Shown: piece after piece, positions 1 through 11,098 of the stretch
How the letters are laid out: each line of letters begins with the position of its first letter
Numbering within the stretch: the first letter of the stretch is position 1
Origin: Ophioderma brevispina
Taxonomy: Eukaryota; Echinodermata; Ophiuroidea; Amphilepidida; Ophiodermatidae
Length of the DNA: 64,000 nucleotides
Reading direction: 5' to 3'
Assembly (NCBI GenBank): GCA_023653785.1
Contig: JAMKCH010049270.1
Span: forward strand, 1-64,000
Made by a program: the position numbers and the translations under genes
Notes under the pieces: generated by a model
Told to the model about the DNA's origin: nothing
What the model saw: only the letters and a program-made list of their open reading frames with translations
The model's database searches: none

Positions 1-165
1 AAATAGGTTATAAGTATTGACTTGGGTAATTGTTATGGTTTTAAAGATTTTAACGGAGCGTTATCTCAGTCCCATGGAATAGGCTAATACATGTAAATTG
101 AATGCCCAACAAACACCCAAGATCAAAACCTTTTGATGTTTCATCTCCCGTTACTTCGTATTCTT
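1..165 (+). repeat. Dispersed repeat R1, copy a (truncated by window start)
   Basis: The opening sequence (aaataggttataagtattg, then ggaataggctaatacatgtaaa) recurs at 12842-12960 and, more diverged, at 15677-15830. Two of the three copies, this one and the one near 12.8 kb, are followed by an AT microsatellite and then PLE coding remnants. R1 may therefore be a non-coding part of the same element or its preferred neighbour. No reading frame is conserved between the copies. Confidence 0.6.
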
Positions 166-170
166 GATTT

Positions 171-247
171 AATATTATATATATAATATATATAATATAT
201 ATATATAGATATTATATATATATATAATATATATATATATGATATAA
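171..247. repeat. AT-rich microsatellite
   Basis: Imperfect (TA)n with interspersed ATT units. It separates repeat R1 from the left arm of the PLE palindrome. A similar AT tract (1665-1775) lies just outside the right arm. Confidence 0.9.
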
Positions 248-899
248 ATTGATGAACCTACTGGAACGGTATGTGTTATTCGGAGTTTCACGCTTGTGCG
301 ATCATCAGACAATGGCGGCTAGCGGGGGGATGCGAAGAATATAGCGGTTTTGCGGAGTCGTAGAGAGAAGTGGTGGTCGTAGAGGGCGGGAACTGAGATG
401 GACGGTGGCAATTGCGGACGGCGGAGAGATATCGTAGTGATTATCCTAGGTAATGATGAGTGGTTGCTAATTAGAATTTGTTCTCGTGGCGGTTCTTGGA
501 TATGAGTTGGGTTAGCTTGTTGAGTAGTCTGCGTTTGTCGGATTGATGATGGCCAGCTTCTCGGTGAGGCAGAGGTCGCCATTTCTTGGTTCCGCTGGGA
601 GGTACGGTCGGGCGCTGGATTTGATTGACCATGGATGTTCGGTGGGTTGTTGGTCTTATTGAGCTGCCACCGTACTTGGAGAGTTCTGTGGCCGTTCTGG
701 TGCTTTTCATTTATGAGGATGGCTTGTTGTTGTGAATCAGTCTGAAGGTGGTTCCGTCGTCCGATGAAAGTTTGGTTAGGTCCTGTTCGCTACTTTGACT
801 TCGGCGCTGTAGACGATGTTAGGTTTCAAACAGATTCCTTGCAGCGGGAACAAAGTCCTTGTGCGGCAGGCATCCATGGTGGTAGTTGATTATCCTTAG
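245..899 (-). mobile_element. Penelope-like element C-terminus, left arm of palindrome (decayed)
   Basis: Read on the minus strand from 899 down to 245, this arm encodes a broken C-terminal region. A cysteine-containing lead (LQG-CLK) is followed by VYSAEVKV, which resembles the first strand of a GIY-YIG nuclease. Next come a TELSKYGGSS-like segment, a CLTEK-type zinc-binding stretch and (LL)NK-TQLISKNRHENK. In this arm the second zinc-ligand cysteine of CRH has become N (NRH). Frameshifts split it over at least two frames (319-582 and 471-710). The order GIY-YIG-like fold plus Cys/His motif fits the endonuclease end of Penelope-like retroelements; that assignment is family knowledge applied by eye. 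No reverse transcriptase part is present, so the copy is 5'-truncated at the palindrome centre. Confidence 0.6.
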
Positions 900-945
900 C
901 TGAGATCTCTTCTGGGGTTTGATGAACCCACAACAAGAAGTCGCC
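900..945. other. Loop of the PLE palindrome
   Basis: About 46 bp of unpaired sequence separate the two inverted PLE arms. Both arms start here with the near-identical outward-reading sequence taaggataatcaac. The junction marks where two 5'-truncated copies meet. Confidence 0.6.
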
Positions 946-1622
946 GTAAGGATAATCAACACTACACAACATGGATGCAACTGCCGCAACAAGGGCTTGT
1001 GCCCGCTGCAAGGGAAAATTGTTTGAAAACTAACATCGTCTACAGCGCCGAAGTCAAAGTAGAGAACAGGGACCTAATCAAAATACATCGGACTGACGGG
1101 ACCACCTTTCAAGACTAGATTCAACAAACACATAGACATTCCTTCAGAAATGAAACGCACCAGAAAGCACAGAACTCTCAGTACGTTGTGGAGCTCAAAA
1201 AAGAACAACCAACCCTACGACATCCACATGGTCAAATCGATCCAGCGCCCCGACGACTCAGCGGAACCAAGAAATGCGACCTCTGCCTCACCGAGAAGGC
1301 TGGCCCTCATCAATGCCGACAAACGCACAGACTACTCAACAAGCGACCCAACTAATATCCAAGTGCCGCCACGAGAACCAATTCTACTTAGCAACCACTC
1401 CAGCATTACCTAGGATATACGAACGACGATATCTTTCCGCCGTCCGCAATTTGCCACCTTCCATCTAATGCCGCCCTCTACGACCACCAACTTCTCTCTA
1501 CGACTTCCCAACGCTATAATATTCTTCGCATCCACCGAATAGCAGCCATTTGTCCTATTATCGCACAAGCGTTGAACTCCGAGTACACTCCGTTCCAGTA
1601 TGTTCATCAATTTATCTCGCTC
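946..1622 (+). mobile_element. Penelope-like element C-terminus, right arm of palindrome (decayed)
   Basis: This plus-strand copy is an inverted, diverged match of 245-899 over its whole length. Visible pieces in order are CPLQGK followed by a frameshifted CLKTNIVYSAEVKV (about 1008-1060), an IGLTG-TFKTRFNKH-like GIY-YIG segment (about 1085-1130), and a TLSKYV/VELK-like segment. CDLCLTEK starts at 1275, and ISKCRHENQFYLATT is in a different frame near 1352-1396. The C-x2-C ... CRH spacing matches the Cys/His module next to the GIY-YIG domain in Penelope-like elements. Several indels and stops make it a pseudogene. The right arm keeps the CRH cysteine that the left arm lost, so the arms have mutated independently. 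Confidence 0.6.
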
Positions 1623-1880
1623 TGCGTTCAAGCATTGAGCACTCTGCATGAAGGATTATTCTCCTCGCCTATTATATAATATATATCTAATAGATAGATA
1701 TCTATATTTATCTCTCTATTTCTCTATATCTATCTATACTATATAATATAATTATAAGTATATTAAATATATTTAAAAAAACACTTTTTATTTTATTGAA
1801 TTTAATATACTAAAAAGTATCGTTACTTGTAGAAAAAGAAGATTCTTTCAAAACGATCGCAACGTAGCGTTCAAGGTAGG
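1623..1880. repeat. AT/TCTA-rich low-complexity flank
   Basis: Contains attatataatatatatctaa-type sequence and TCTA/TCTC runs, then AT-rich sequence without structure. It mirrors the AT tract on the other side of the palindrome. Confidence 0.7.
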
Positions 1881-2680
1881 GAATTAAAATCCAGAAAAAG
1901 AATTATCAATACATGGCCGCATATTTATATATTCGCTTATCCGGACACAATTTGGTTTTGGGGGGGGGGTGGTGGGGCGGAAACTGAAAATAAATGGATT
2001 ATAACATTTATTAAATGCACTCTTCAAAATGTATTTCAAGTCCCAAAATATTAAGCGTCTTACATGTAGTTTCAGTATTTTTCCAAATGACATGGGAATA
2101 GGCCATCGCACGGAATGTAATTTTGTCACTTGAGTACACACTTACTGGAACCAGAAAATCTTTCACATATTTTCACTTCACTATTTTGTAATGAATAAAA
2201 CAACCGGTATCTAAAGTTTTCACGTTTTTTTTTTTTTTTAATTATATATAAAAAAATACTGGTCATTCCCAGTTCGTCCCGGAATATCAGTGACAGTGAT
2301 GTCACCATACTATCTTAACCTTAGCAAATAACGGCCGCTATTGATATTCAGTAATTCGCCAGCTTCAAATGACAAGGCCCATGCAGTTGAAATGATTACG
2401 ATGTTATCACCGCCCCGATTTAGATTGTAGCTGTCTTCGTTTACGAATAAATAAACCTCGGACTTTTTCTGTGAATTCAAACCATTTTGATTCGTATTTG
2501 TCAATCATGTTCACCACGGTTTTAGAAGAAAACAAAAGTAAAGTTCCAGCGACCTAATGCAGACATGCAATAATTTGTACCGTTCCTTGCTGATTACTAC
2601 TTTCAAACCACTTTTTAATTATAATCTCATCCATGATTGGCACCAATTTACATGTATTTCATAAAGGTCGGTGAATACTA
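1881..2680. other. Intergenic; G-run and poly-T only
   Basis: A G-rich run at about 1960-1979 and a poly-T run at 2225-2239 are visible. Short open frames on the minus strand have no recognisable motif and look like chance. Confidence 0.6.
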
Positions 2681-2840
2681 TTGGGTTGTGACAATTAGTG
2701 ACCCAGGGTTCACTAGTGACCACCCTGAATTCAGCATACTTTACGGAATAAACTGCAGAATTATGTAGTTTATTTCCGTACAAGTCTGCTGAATTCAGGG
2801 TGGGTCATGGTGACCCAGGTCGCCTAATTTCACAACCCAA
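2681..2840. mobile_element. 160-bp palindromic MITE, TIR TTGGGTTGTG, 3-bp TSD CTA
   Basis: The left end TTGGGTTGTGACAATTAG is mirrored by a right end that, reverse-complemented, reads TTGGGTTGTGAAATTAG. The match continues inward through CCACCCTGAATTCAGCA to TACGGA-ATAAAC, so each arm is roughly 70 bp and the element is nearly a perfect foldback. Both flanks carry CTA (2678-2680 and 2841-2843), consistent with a 3-bp TSD as in PIF/Harbinger-type elements. Three bases are weak evidence for superfamily. No coding capacity. Confidence 0.75.
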
Positions 2841-4369
2841 CTACAATTGTGTGCAATTTCTTCTGTAATCACGGTAAATTAGATAGAAATGGGGTTACGC
2901 AGCAAGATATGGATTATGGTCCTGCACAAAGATGTTAGGTTACAGCCTATTTATAGATATTGTGGTAGATACTAGAGAAGATTGGTAGATACTAGAGAGA
3001 TTGGCAGTAGTAATTTTGATCTCCAGTTGTTGGGAGAATTTAAGCATGTAAATGCCAGCATTATATTTTTGCTACCATTTTAGTTAAAGACACTATCATG
3101 ATTTAAAATATGTGAAATTTGCAGAATAGCTCAAAGTGAAGGATAAGTATGTAGCATCTCATAGTTACCTTTTACAGCTGTAGAAGTGAAAGAAAAGGAA
3201 GAAAACGGCAGTGTTTTCCAAGATACGATTCTCCATTCAATTACTGTTGTAGTAAGTGTCCGTTCGGACAGTCATGACTAACATTTCCGATTCTGTCCTT
3301 ATTATGGTGCTTCTTGGCTAGTATCAAATTTGCAGGGTATGTTAGGATACCTTTACTTGTTACTACTGCTAAAACTGGGTTTTTGATGATTTTTTCGATT
3401 TGCTGATTTAAGCAATCACTGATATATTGTCTTTAAGAGACACGCGCACATTTGAAAAATAGTGCGCCTCAAGATATTGGGGAAAATCGATAGGGGTTTT
3501 GCAGGTGTAAAAGCTTTTATATGCCAAAACCCTCACCCTAAAATGATTAAGACCAAATCAAGCTTCCTTAGGGTCACAGAACGATTTTATAATTGAAACG
3601 TCGCCGGCTACATTATTTCACAGACGACGAAAATGCAATTTAACAACAAGAACCCGACGCCGTAGGCATGTTTCCCCTTTTGACACTGTTTGACCGGTTA
3701 TAACCTTTGTGGTTTTAATATCAGGAAGTACGAGTCAAAAATATTCAATGTAATAATACCATTTGATTACAGTTGTGGAAATTAAAGTTGGCCTCCAATT
3801 ACCTGGATGTCCTTTATCCTCATATCAATGTCCCTATTGTTTTGGGGTATGGTATTTTTATGTTATAAAAATATATCTCTGTTCTTCCAATGGCCTCGAC
3901 TATCATTTGAGAGCAAATTGAAGAAATTTAATATTTTGTGAAAATGTGCCAGTGCGTCTTTAAGTAAGTGTCTTCTGCGTCGTTCAGTCAGTGAAGCTTA
4001 AAGAGCATCGATTTGGGGGATTAACAAGATTCCTTTTGTGCTAAATATAATGTGGACAATGTGATCATTTCTACATTACAAACAGATAAATTTGTGCACA
4101 AAGCTAATCATGTTTGTGTTTAAGGTAACACCCTACCATAATTGCCTTTGAAAATAGCCAATTTCCAATTTTATCAATGATTAAAATTTGAAATCTCTCA
4201 GCTTTATTTTGCTTTTTATGAGGCAAATGAAAACCGACATTCGTTTCCGATTTTTAGAGCAAATTTCAATTCAAAACGACAAATAATAGTAGGCTCTCAA
4301 GAGTTTTCCTATTCAAATGCATGTAAAATTAGCCACACCGGTGCCATTTACGCATATCTGTAAAATTTA
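2841..4369. other. Intergenic, AT-rich
   Basis: A short tandem duplication (tggtagatactagagaga, about 2962-3003) is visible. A weak inverted pair (tctttaagagacacgcgcac near 3431 and gtgccagtgcgtctttaagt near 3948) might be the ends of an old TIR element. No gene is supported. Confidence 0.5.
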
Positions 4370-4890
4370 AAGAAATAATAGCACTTTTTTGAAGAGCGCC
4401 CAATTTTCCAAACATTTTGAGATTTTTTTTACCCACGGTTGCATTGGTAATGGCTAGTAAACTATAACTATGAACGTTATATGTGTTGCAACAGAAGGTA
4501 TTTTGTAATCAGAATAATATATCGGAGATCTCGATTAATAATCAACGGCTGTGGAAACGGCCTTCAAATAGAAATAGCCATGACGTGTTCTACGCTCATC
4601 CATTAGTTGTTTGTGGTTCAGAAAGTCAAGTTAGAGGTCATTTTCTTGAGGGGGGGCACTATTTCATATGGATGGACATAAACTAGCATTTCCAGATGTT
4701 GCAGCTTGTAAGTACAATCTGGGATCCAATTCTAATTACAACATCGCTTATTTTTATGATAAAATTACGCATTTTTGCCATTCCGTCGCAGGTATAGTTT
4801 CTTTGACAATTACCAACATAACGTGCAAAAATATCAAATTTTTAAAAATTGGTGGCGCTCTTCAAAAATGTAATATTATTATTTGTAGTA
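4370..4890. repeat. Possible old TIR element
   Basis: An inverted pair of about 45 bp joins 4372-4418 (centred on tttttgaagagcgcccaatt) with 4833-4885 (centred on aattggtggcgctcttcaaa). Whether these are element termini or a chance local inversion is unclear. No TSD was found. Confidence 0.4.
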
Positions 4891-4902
4891 TTATCATCAT
4901 TA

Positions 4903-4951
4903 TTTGATGAGGATGATGATGATGATGATGATGATGATTGTTCTTGTTACT
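4903..4951 (+). repeat. (GAT)n microsatellite
   Basis: A run of GAT/ATG units followed by TTATTA units. It lies at the left border of the 1.2-kb repeat R2, and copy b of R2 also starts in a TTA run. Confidence 0.9.
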
Positions 4952-6165
4952 CTTATTATTATTATATATCAGCAACGGTAAAATGAATATTACACAAAAT
5001 CCTACCGCTCATTTACTCAACAGACAGCGTCAGATTGATATTTGATATCTAACCGACAGCGACAGCATTTTTTAGTCTTCAGTCTTGTGTCTTGAAAATG
5101 TCTGTTTCAGTAAGGTTGAACCGATAAGTTAATCATTTGTTTAATGTATTTATCGACAACTTAGAGGAAGCACTAGTATGATATGGAAACTGTAAAAGGC
5201 CTCCTTTCGAAAGAAGATCAACTGCATAACACTATCAGAAAGGGACACGGTTCAAATTCTTTTGATTCCCGCTGTTCCGACCGATCAGTGTCGCCACGTT
5301 ATAACTTCTTTATTTGAGATTATAGGAATCTCTAAAAGCAGAAAATGGATCTCCTCTTTCGTTGCCGTGTATTCAAAGCACTATTCGTGGAGTAGGTTTT
5401 ATTGATGCCTTTATCTGGATTTAGAACTATTTTCAATTGAATTTTATCACTCAGACCCTCGACATATGTGTCATTGGCAGATTTATCATATAATTTTATT
5501 TTTTAATTTTGGAAATTATTTTTCAGGCTTGTCAACTAGTAGTTTTGCATTGATTGAAGGCTGTATAAATACTTTCTTTCAATATAGCTTGCATTCTTTG
5601 TCAGTGAATGTTCTTTTGCAGTTTTATTTTCTGATTTAATTTTGCGAAATAGTGGCTGATCATGTTTTTCATTGGATATTGACTAACGCATGGTGGCTAA
5701 TAAAAATATAAACGGTAACCACCGTTCCATTTAATTAAATTTTCCTAATTTGTGATTGTTATTGCAGTCTAGTATTCAAATCAAATGTATATTGACTTCC
5801 ATATGTTTTGCCTATAATGTTTTCAAATGCTAGTCTAGTGTCCGTTGTGCTGTCGAGTTAGCCATGCAAAAATGAAATACAATCGTCTGAGACCGGCTTG
5901 CAGTAGAAGTACTACCTTTTGAAATGTGATGACCTTTATGAAGTCGGTAAAAGAAATGAATGTTACTACATTACTTTTGACGGTAATAATTGCAAAAGAA
6001 CACATAGCTGTATAGAAATTGAAAAACTAGAAAATCTATTTGGCACGCCAATTTCAAATTGTCTGATAACCTTAAAAATATTGGTTTTAAATACCTAAGA
6101 AATAATAAGACAAAATTAAATTAAATGGCGTAACGGAATATAAATATGTCTTATTGCTGTAAGCC
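4952..6165 (+). repeat. Dispersed repeat R2, copy a (uninterrupted)
   Basis: About 1.2 kb align colinearly with 18514-20557. Shared anchors include cgacatatgtgtcat, tgattgaaggctgtataaat, gcatggtggctaataaaa, ctagtctagtgtccgttgtg and taacggaatataaa. Divergence is moderate, with many small indels. Neither copy has an open frame or obvious TIRs, so R2 may be a non-autonomous element or a segmental duplication. This copy has cacatagctgtatagaaattg at 6001-6021, the empty-site counterpart of the transposon inserted in copy b. Confidence 0.8.
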
Positions 6166-8150
6166 GGTGATAGTTCCATATTTAAGGTAAATAAACAGCT
6201 GCGGAATTTCATATGAGTTGATTGGTTTTTCCTCCCTGTGTAACATGAGACAATATAAAGACAACATAATACGGCTTTTCCAGTAATGTGTTCTCTGACC
6301 CCGATATATTTCTCGCTTGGGATTCATGACGAATTTGCTGTATTCTTTATATATCTATCTATTATATCTCTCTATATATCTCTTTGTTGTATATAAAAGT
6401 ATTGTAACATGCATAAAAAATATTTTAATCACTCACGAATAGAGTTCTGGACTACACATTACGAAATTAATGTCCAAATCAAGTTTTTCAAATAGATTCG
6501 CCGGAGTCCATGAACACCAATTACGTTTGATTAGATTGTCATGGTCCTTCGATATAGTGGATTTAAAGATAACCTGCATATTGTACTTCAGAGGGAACTA
6601 GATACAGGAATGTCAGGAATGACTCCAAAATAGTGGATACATGTATTGTTAGGGTTACTGCAAATTTTAAGGAGAAAATTACAGTGTTGTGTGGACCGAA
6701 ATGAGATAACGTAAAATGGAAGACAGTGGTCTTAAAAAATCCGTAACATTCTGAAGCAATTTGAACGACAAACCACACGCTTACACACGTATTCACCTTC
6801 CATTACCAACAGCATGATGTCAACAGTGTGATTAAAAAGTTCCTTTTAAGCTATCACGTGATCTCTTGATTTGTTTCCCGTAAGTAAACCTAACACACTG
6901 AGAATTGAAAGGTTTTTAACTGATATTGTGGGTTGTTCAGAGAAAGTATATTTTTTGAAGTTTTAAGGATGTAACAATGTATGTAAACTTGTTCAACGTT
7001 TTCACTTCCGGTAATATTTCATTTGTTTTATATTTTGGTGATGAACTTAAAACGTCATATCTCAAAATGAGCAAAATGTCAGTGTAGAACACAATTTTTG
7101 GCTGCTCATGTGTCTGTATTTCTTCTGGTGTTCAATCGCCATGATATCGTTCACCAGCTCTTTTACTCCGCCACATTTAAGGGAAATTACACAAACTAAT
7201 CAATCTCTTTTCGCACTCATGGGCTCTAGAGAATAGCATCTGGTTGAAAAACACAATTTTTGCATGAATAACGTAATGTGTAGTTATGAACTCCTGGTAC
7301 AATTTTAAGTCCATTAAGAAAAAATTTTTCTGCATGTTGCAAAACCGTTGGCCAGTGTGTGTATATGTATTGCAATAATGGTGTTCTATGGTGACTGGCC
7401 TGCTTACAACACGTTTCATCACATTTAACTTGTTTATTTACTTGGCAAGTCCAATTTTTGGATCTATTTATACAATATCAACATCGACTTGATTCTTAGT
7501 ATGGTGCATTGCAACCACTACTGTTATCATTCGTCAGCAAGAAATACGCTCAAATAAAGGTCCTACTGCTTTGGGATATCGTAGTATCATCCTTTAAGCT
7601 CGTTTCATAATCGTATTTTATTCATATAAAATAAAAAGAATCCAGCGTTGACGATTGTTGCTCATATGATTCTGGTGTTCGATTTTGTTGATTTTGTTTG
7701 CTGAATAAGTGATTAATAATCGGCCTCTATTTTCAGCCGGACTTTCGGAAATCTTTCGTGTGGAATTTCCATTTTGAAACAATATGGACCAAATTCTTTC
7801 ACAATTGTTTTGTAACAATTTAACAAACAAAATACGAGATTTTTCAAGAGGAATCTGACAATAATTCTATTGTGGAAATACAGTACTATAAATAGCCCGT
7901 ACTATTTAATTCGCATATGAGGAAAAGTTGAAGACGCCGATTATACGAAGTGAATGTGGCGTTATATTTTAACGCTGAAGTTGAATAAGGGTATAGTTTA
8001 CTAGCTAATAACAGCACAATCTGTGCAAAACATCTTCTTTTCTTATTTAATGCGGGCGCTCTTTAAATCTTAAATCTTGAATGATAATCCACTTCCGTTC
8101 TTAGAGCTATACTTGGAATGGTGCAGGTGATTTGTCACAAACAGGGTGGG
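6166..8150. other. Intergenic, AT-rich
   Basis: A TCTA/TA-rich patch lies at about 6345-6385. No coding, RNA or repeat structure was recognised; open frames up to 81 codons show no motif. Confidence 0.5.
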
Positions 8151-8489
8151 TGCGAATGAGTGAAGAGGATAAACCAAATCCACTTCCAACCTAAGAGTCA
8201 GCAAAATGAGAGGGGTGCGCTATATACAGGAAAACATCCGGTGACTGACTCTCGGGAGTCTGAGAGCCTGGTGAAGGAGGCAAGCATTACCAGGAGGAAG
8301 GCCATAGCAAGCTTCTACAATGGGGCTACAGTTGGAGCTAAACAGCAGTGGCTGGAAGATGATTCCACACACGGATTGAGAGAGGATATAAAATGTGAAA
8401 ACTGCTGTGGTATAGCGTGAGACGTAATTTGCAGGATGGACACAAGGGTGGAAGGACATATTTACAGGTTTGACAATGTATCATGAAGT
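8151..8489. other. Unassigned stretch next to LINE
   Basis: Slightly richer in GC than its surroundings, with an 86-codon open frame on the plus strand (8160-8420). Its translation has no motif I recognise. It lies on the 3' side of the minus-strand LINE and could be that element's 3' UTR or an unrelated repeat. Confidence 0.3.
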
Positions 8490-9165
8490 TTTTTGAAAAG
8501 AAAATAGTAGATTGGCTAGGAATCGGCGTGCATGAAAGGGTTCCACCCCGATATTGCTGATGAGAGGAATCACATGGGTAGTTCGACGGTATACTGCATA
8601 GATGAAACGTGCAGCAGCACGTTGAACTTGTCCAAGGCTATCCACTCTAGATTTAGTATGGGGGTTTAATGCCTCAGATGCATATTCTGAACGTGGTCGA
8701 ACTAAGGATTCATAGGCTCTTTTCTTGACTTCATTCGTACATGGACCTAGAGTTCTTCGAAGAAGGCTGAGTGTTGACTGTTTTTTTGGTGACATTTTGG
8801 CAGTGTGTATTCCAAGAGAGATCAGATGATAGTGTAACGCCAAGATAATCACGATGATTGACTCTATCCAAAGCTTGCCCAAAGATGGTGTACTGGAAAA
8901 GGCTTGGATTTCTCATCTTGGTAATGCTGAGGATTGCACACTTTTTCACATTGAATTCCATCAACCAATCAGTGGACCAAGTTGAAAGTTTCTGGAGATC
9001 GTCTTGCAAGATGCTATGGTCTTCGGGTGTGTGAATTTATTATAGATGCGATGTTTTCTTGTATGTCATTAATGTAAAGAACAAAGAGTGCCGGGCCCAG
9101 CACAGATCCCTGGGGAACTCCAGGGATCAACCCACGAGGAGTGTTGGCCATTGACTGAGACTGCT
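8490..9165 (-). mobile_element. Jockey/CR1-type non-LTR retrotransposon, 3' half, decayed
   Basis: Minus-strand reverse transcriptase remnant. From the 5' side (high coordinates) it shows [10 protein letters not shown] (about 9132-9162), a frameshift, [20 protein letters not shown] (9063-9122, RT palm motif), then DDLQKLSTWSTDWLMEFNVKKC with the jockey/CR1-like W-FN-KC signature. YLGVTLSSDLSWNTH follows. After another frameshift in a T/A run near 8790 come LLRRTLGPC, AYESLVRPRSEYAS and RRAAARF-like C-terminal motifs. The spacing between YINDI and LQDDLQ is too short, and the catalytic F/Y-ADD box is missing, so the copy is dead. It is truncated on its 5' side at about 9165. Confidence 0.85.
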
Positions 9166-11040
9166 TGTGCTATAAAATGTGTTATACTTGCTTTAATTTC
9201 AAAAGTGGTCAAGGTCGTCAGTATGTTTGTTTGTAGACGGAGGATGGGCGGTATTTATGCAAACCTAAGAAGAACACTGTCCCTAAAAATGAAGTATTGT
9301 GCATCGAACTTGACACTACATGTGAGAACATGTCAGAGAGGGTTTGAAATACTAACACACAAAAAATTATCTAGTATTATCGTTTTTATTTATATCCGGA
9401 AGTCATAATGGTTTTAAACGCATCAAAATGGAACCAAAATAATGACTAAAATAATTACGACCGTTTCATCATAATGTACTTTGGTGATTAATAAGCTATT
9501 GGCTCTGCTATTGACTCACCATTCTACATACATGTAACCCATAAATTGCGATTGTTGTAAGCACATAATGTGCTAATCGATTTTTGTATTACTATTAATC
9601 ATTTATTTGCACGATGCATAAATAATGCGTGTAGCTTCAAACTTAAGTTGGATAATTTTTACATTTGTATTTCCGCTAGTGTAAAAGGAAGTTTCTTGGG
9701 ACTTAACCTAATTATTTAACTAACGGGCTAGTGAGTTTTAACTCTGCGAAAAGAAGAATATCTAAAGGTTGGATGATTACACATAGAAAGATCAGAAATC
9801 AAACTATATTTACCGTTAGCAAATTAATCGCGGAAAACGCAAACTTAAGGTGTCATGGACCTTTTACCCTTTTCATTAAAGTATCAAAGACCGTCACCTA
9901 ACTCTAATTTTTGTTTGTATTATTTTAACATGAATTTGGAACACGTAATCACTGGTAAAGATAACTGATTGAAGCCAATTGAACGCCTACCCTTTTGAGA
10001 ATAAGATATCCAGTTTGTTGAAGACAGCAACACATATTTCAAGTTCGTTCAATATTTTTTGTTGGTTTTTTTTGATGTTTGTTTCTTGTTTATTTTGTTA
10101 TGTTTGCGACCCTTAAATGCTACTATATGCGGACATGTACACCGCAGTCCATGTTGAGCATGTTTCTTTAATGTGTTATCCGCAATACGTAAAGTTTTTC
10201 AACGTGTGGCATGATGTTATGAAAACTCTTTGTGTTGGTTGTCATAAAAAAAGCAGAAAGTACACTTAAAAACCAACAAACAACAGAACGTTTTAATACA
10301 TTTTATTAACACTGTTACAACACAAGTTCAGTAAATACGGCCTTGCCTGTAAAATGCTAAAAAAACAGCTTCTAGTTAACTTGTGCCCACGTTGTTAAAT
10401 GAATTAATATTTCTTTACGAAAGCACACTTTCCCCTACATTAGTTGGTGAGGAAATTGAACGCTAAATAAGGCGACTAAAATTACCCTGGTCTAGCTTCT
10501 GGCTCAAGCGTTTCGCAACGTAATGCAACTTGTATTTTTTTTTATTTTTTAAGCAGTTTGACTCACGAATTCGTATTACTTGCACTTCACATCTTCTTTG
10601 CAAGACATTGTCAAAGTGTATCCGCAAATTTGCTGTGACTGAAAGACTCCTACGTACATTCCAATTACGTTCTGTAATTATTATTTCTTCCGTATGTTCG
10701 CCCTGAATTTCTGTGAAATGTCCTAAACGACAATTCAAATGTATCAGAATATAATAAATTGTAAAGGAAAGTATTCGCAACGCATCTGAACCCCAGTAAG
10801 ATTAATGACGTACATTATTTGACAAACCAAAACGTGGTTTTGGCTTCTGAAACGCTGTCCAAATGTTACAAGTCTACCATGCCTGGACGTTCAATTTAGA
10901 GCGCGCTAAAAATTGACTTCAAATCTGTGTTGGGACATCGCCCATCAGTAAGCATCGATGTTCATGTATACAGTACCTATCACATTTCATAACTCTTCCA
11001 GAAATCTGATATTTAGTACTTTCTGTCTGTCAGTACCCAA
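9166..11040. other. Intergenic, AT-rich
   Basis: Contains poly-T patches (about 10060-10075 and 10530-10550) and no recognisable genes or elements. A 105-codon minus-strand frame at 10463-10780 has no domain signal and is treated as chance. Confidence 0.5.
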
Positions 11041-11046
11041 AAAAGG

Positions 11047-11098
11047 GTCGGGGGGGGGGGGGGGTGGGGGGAGGGTGGGGGGGGGTGGGGGGGGTGGG
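11047..11098 (+). repeat. G-run with quadruplex potential
   Basis: Long G tracts separated by single T or A on the plus strand. Four or more tracts of at least three Gs with short loops satisfy the usual G-quadruplex pattern many times over. The run stands out in AT-rich surroundings and is prone to length polymorphism and assembly error. Confidence 0.85.
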
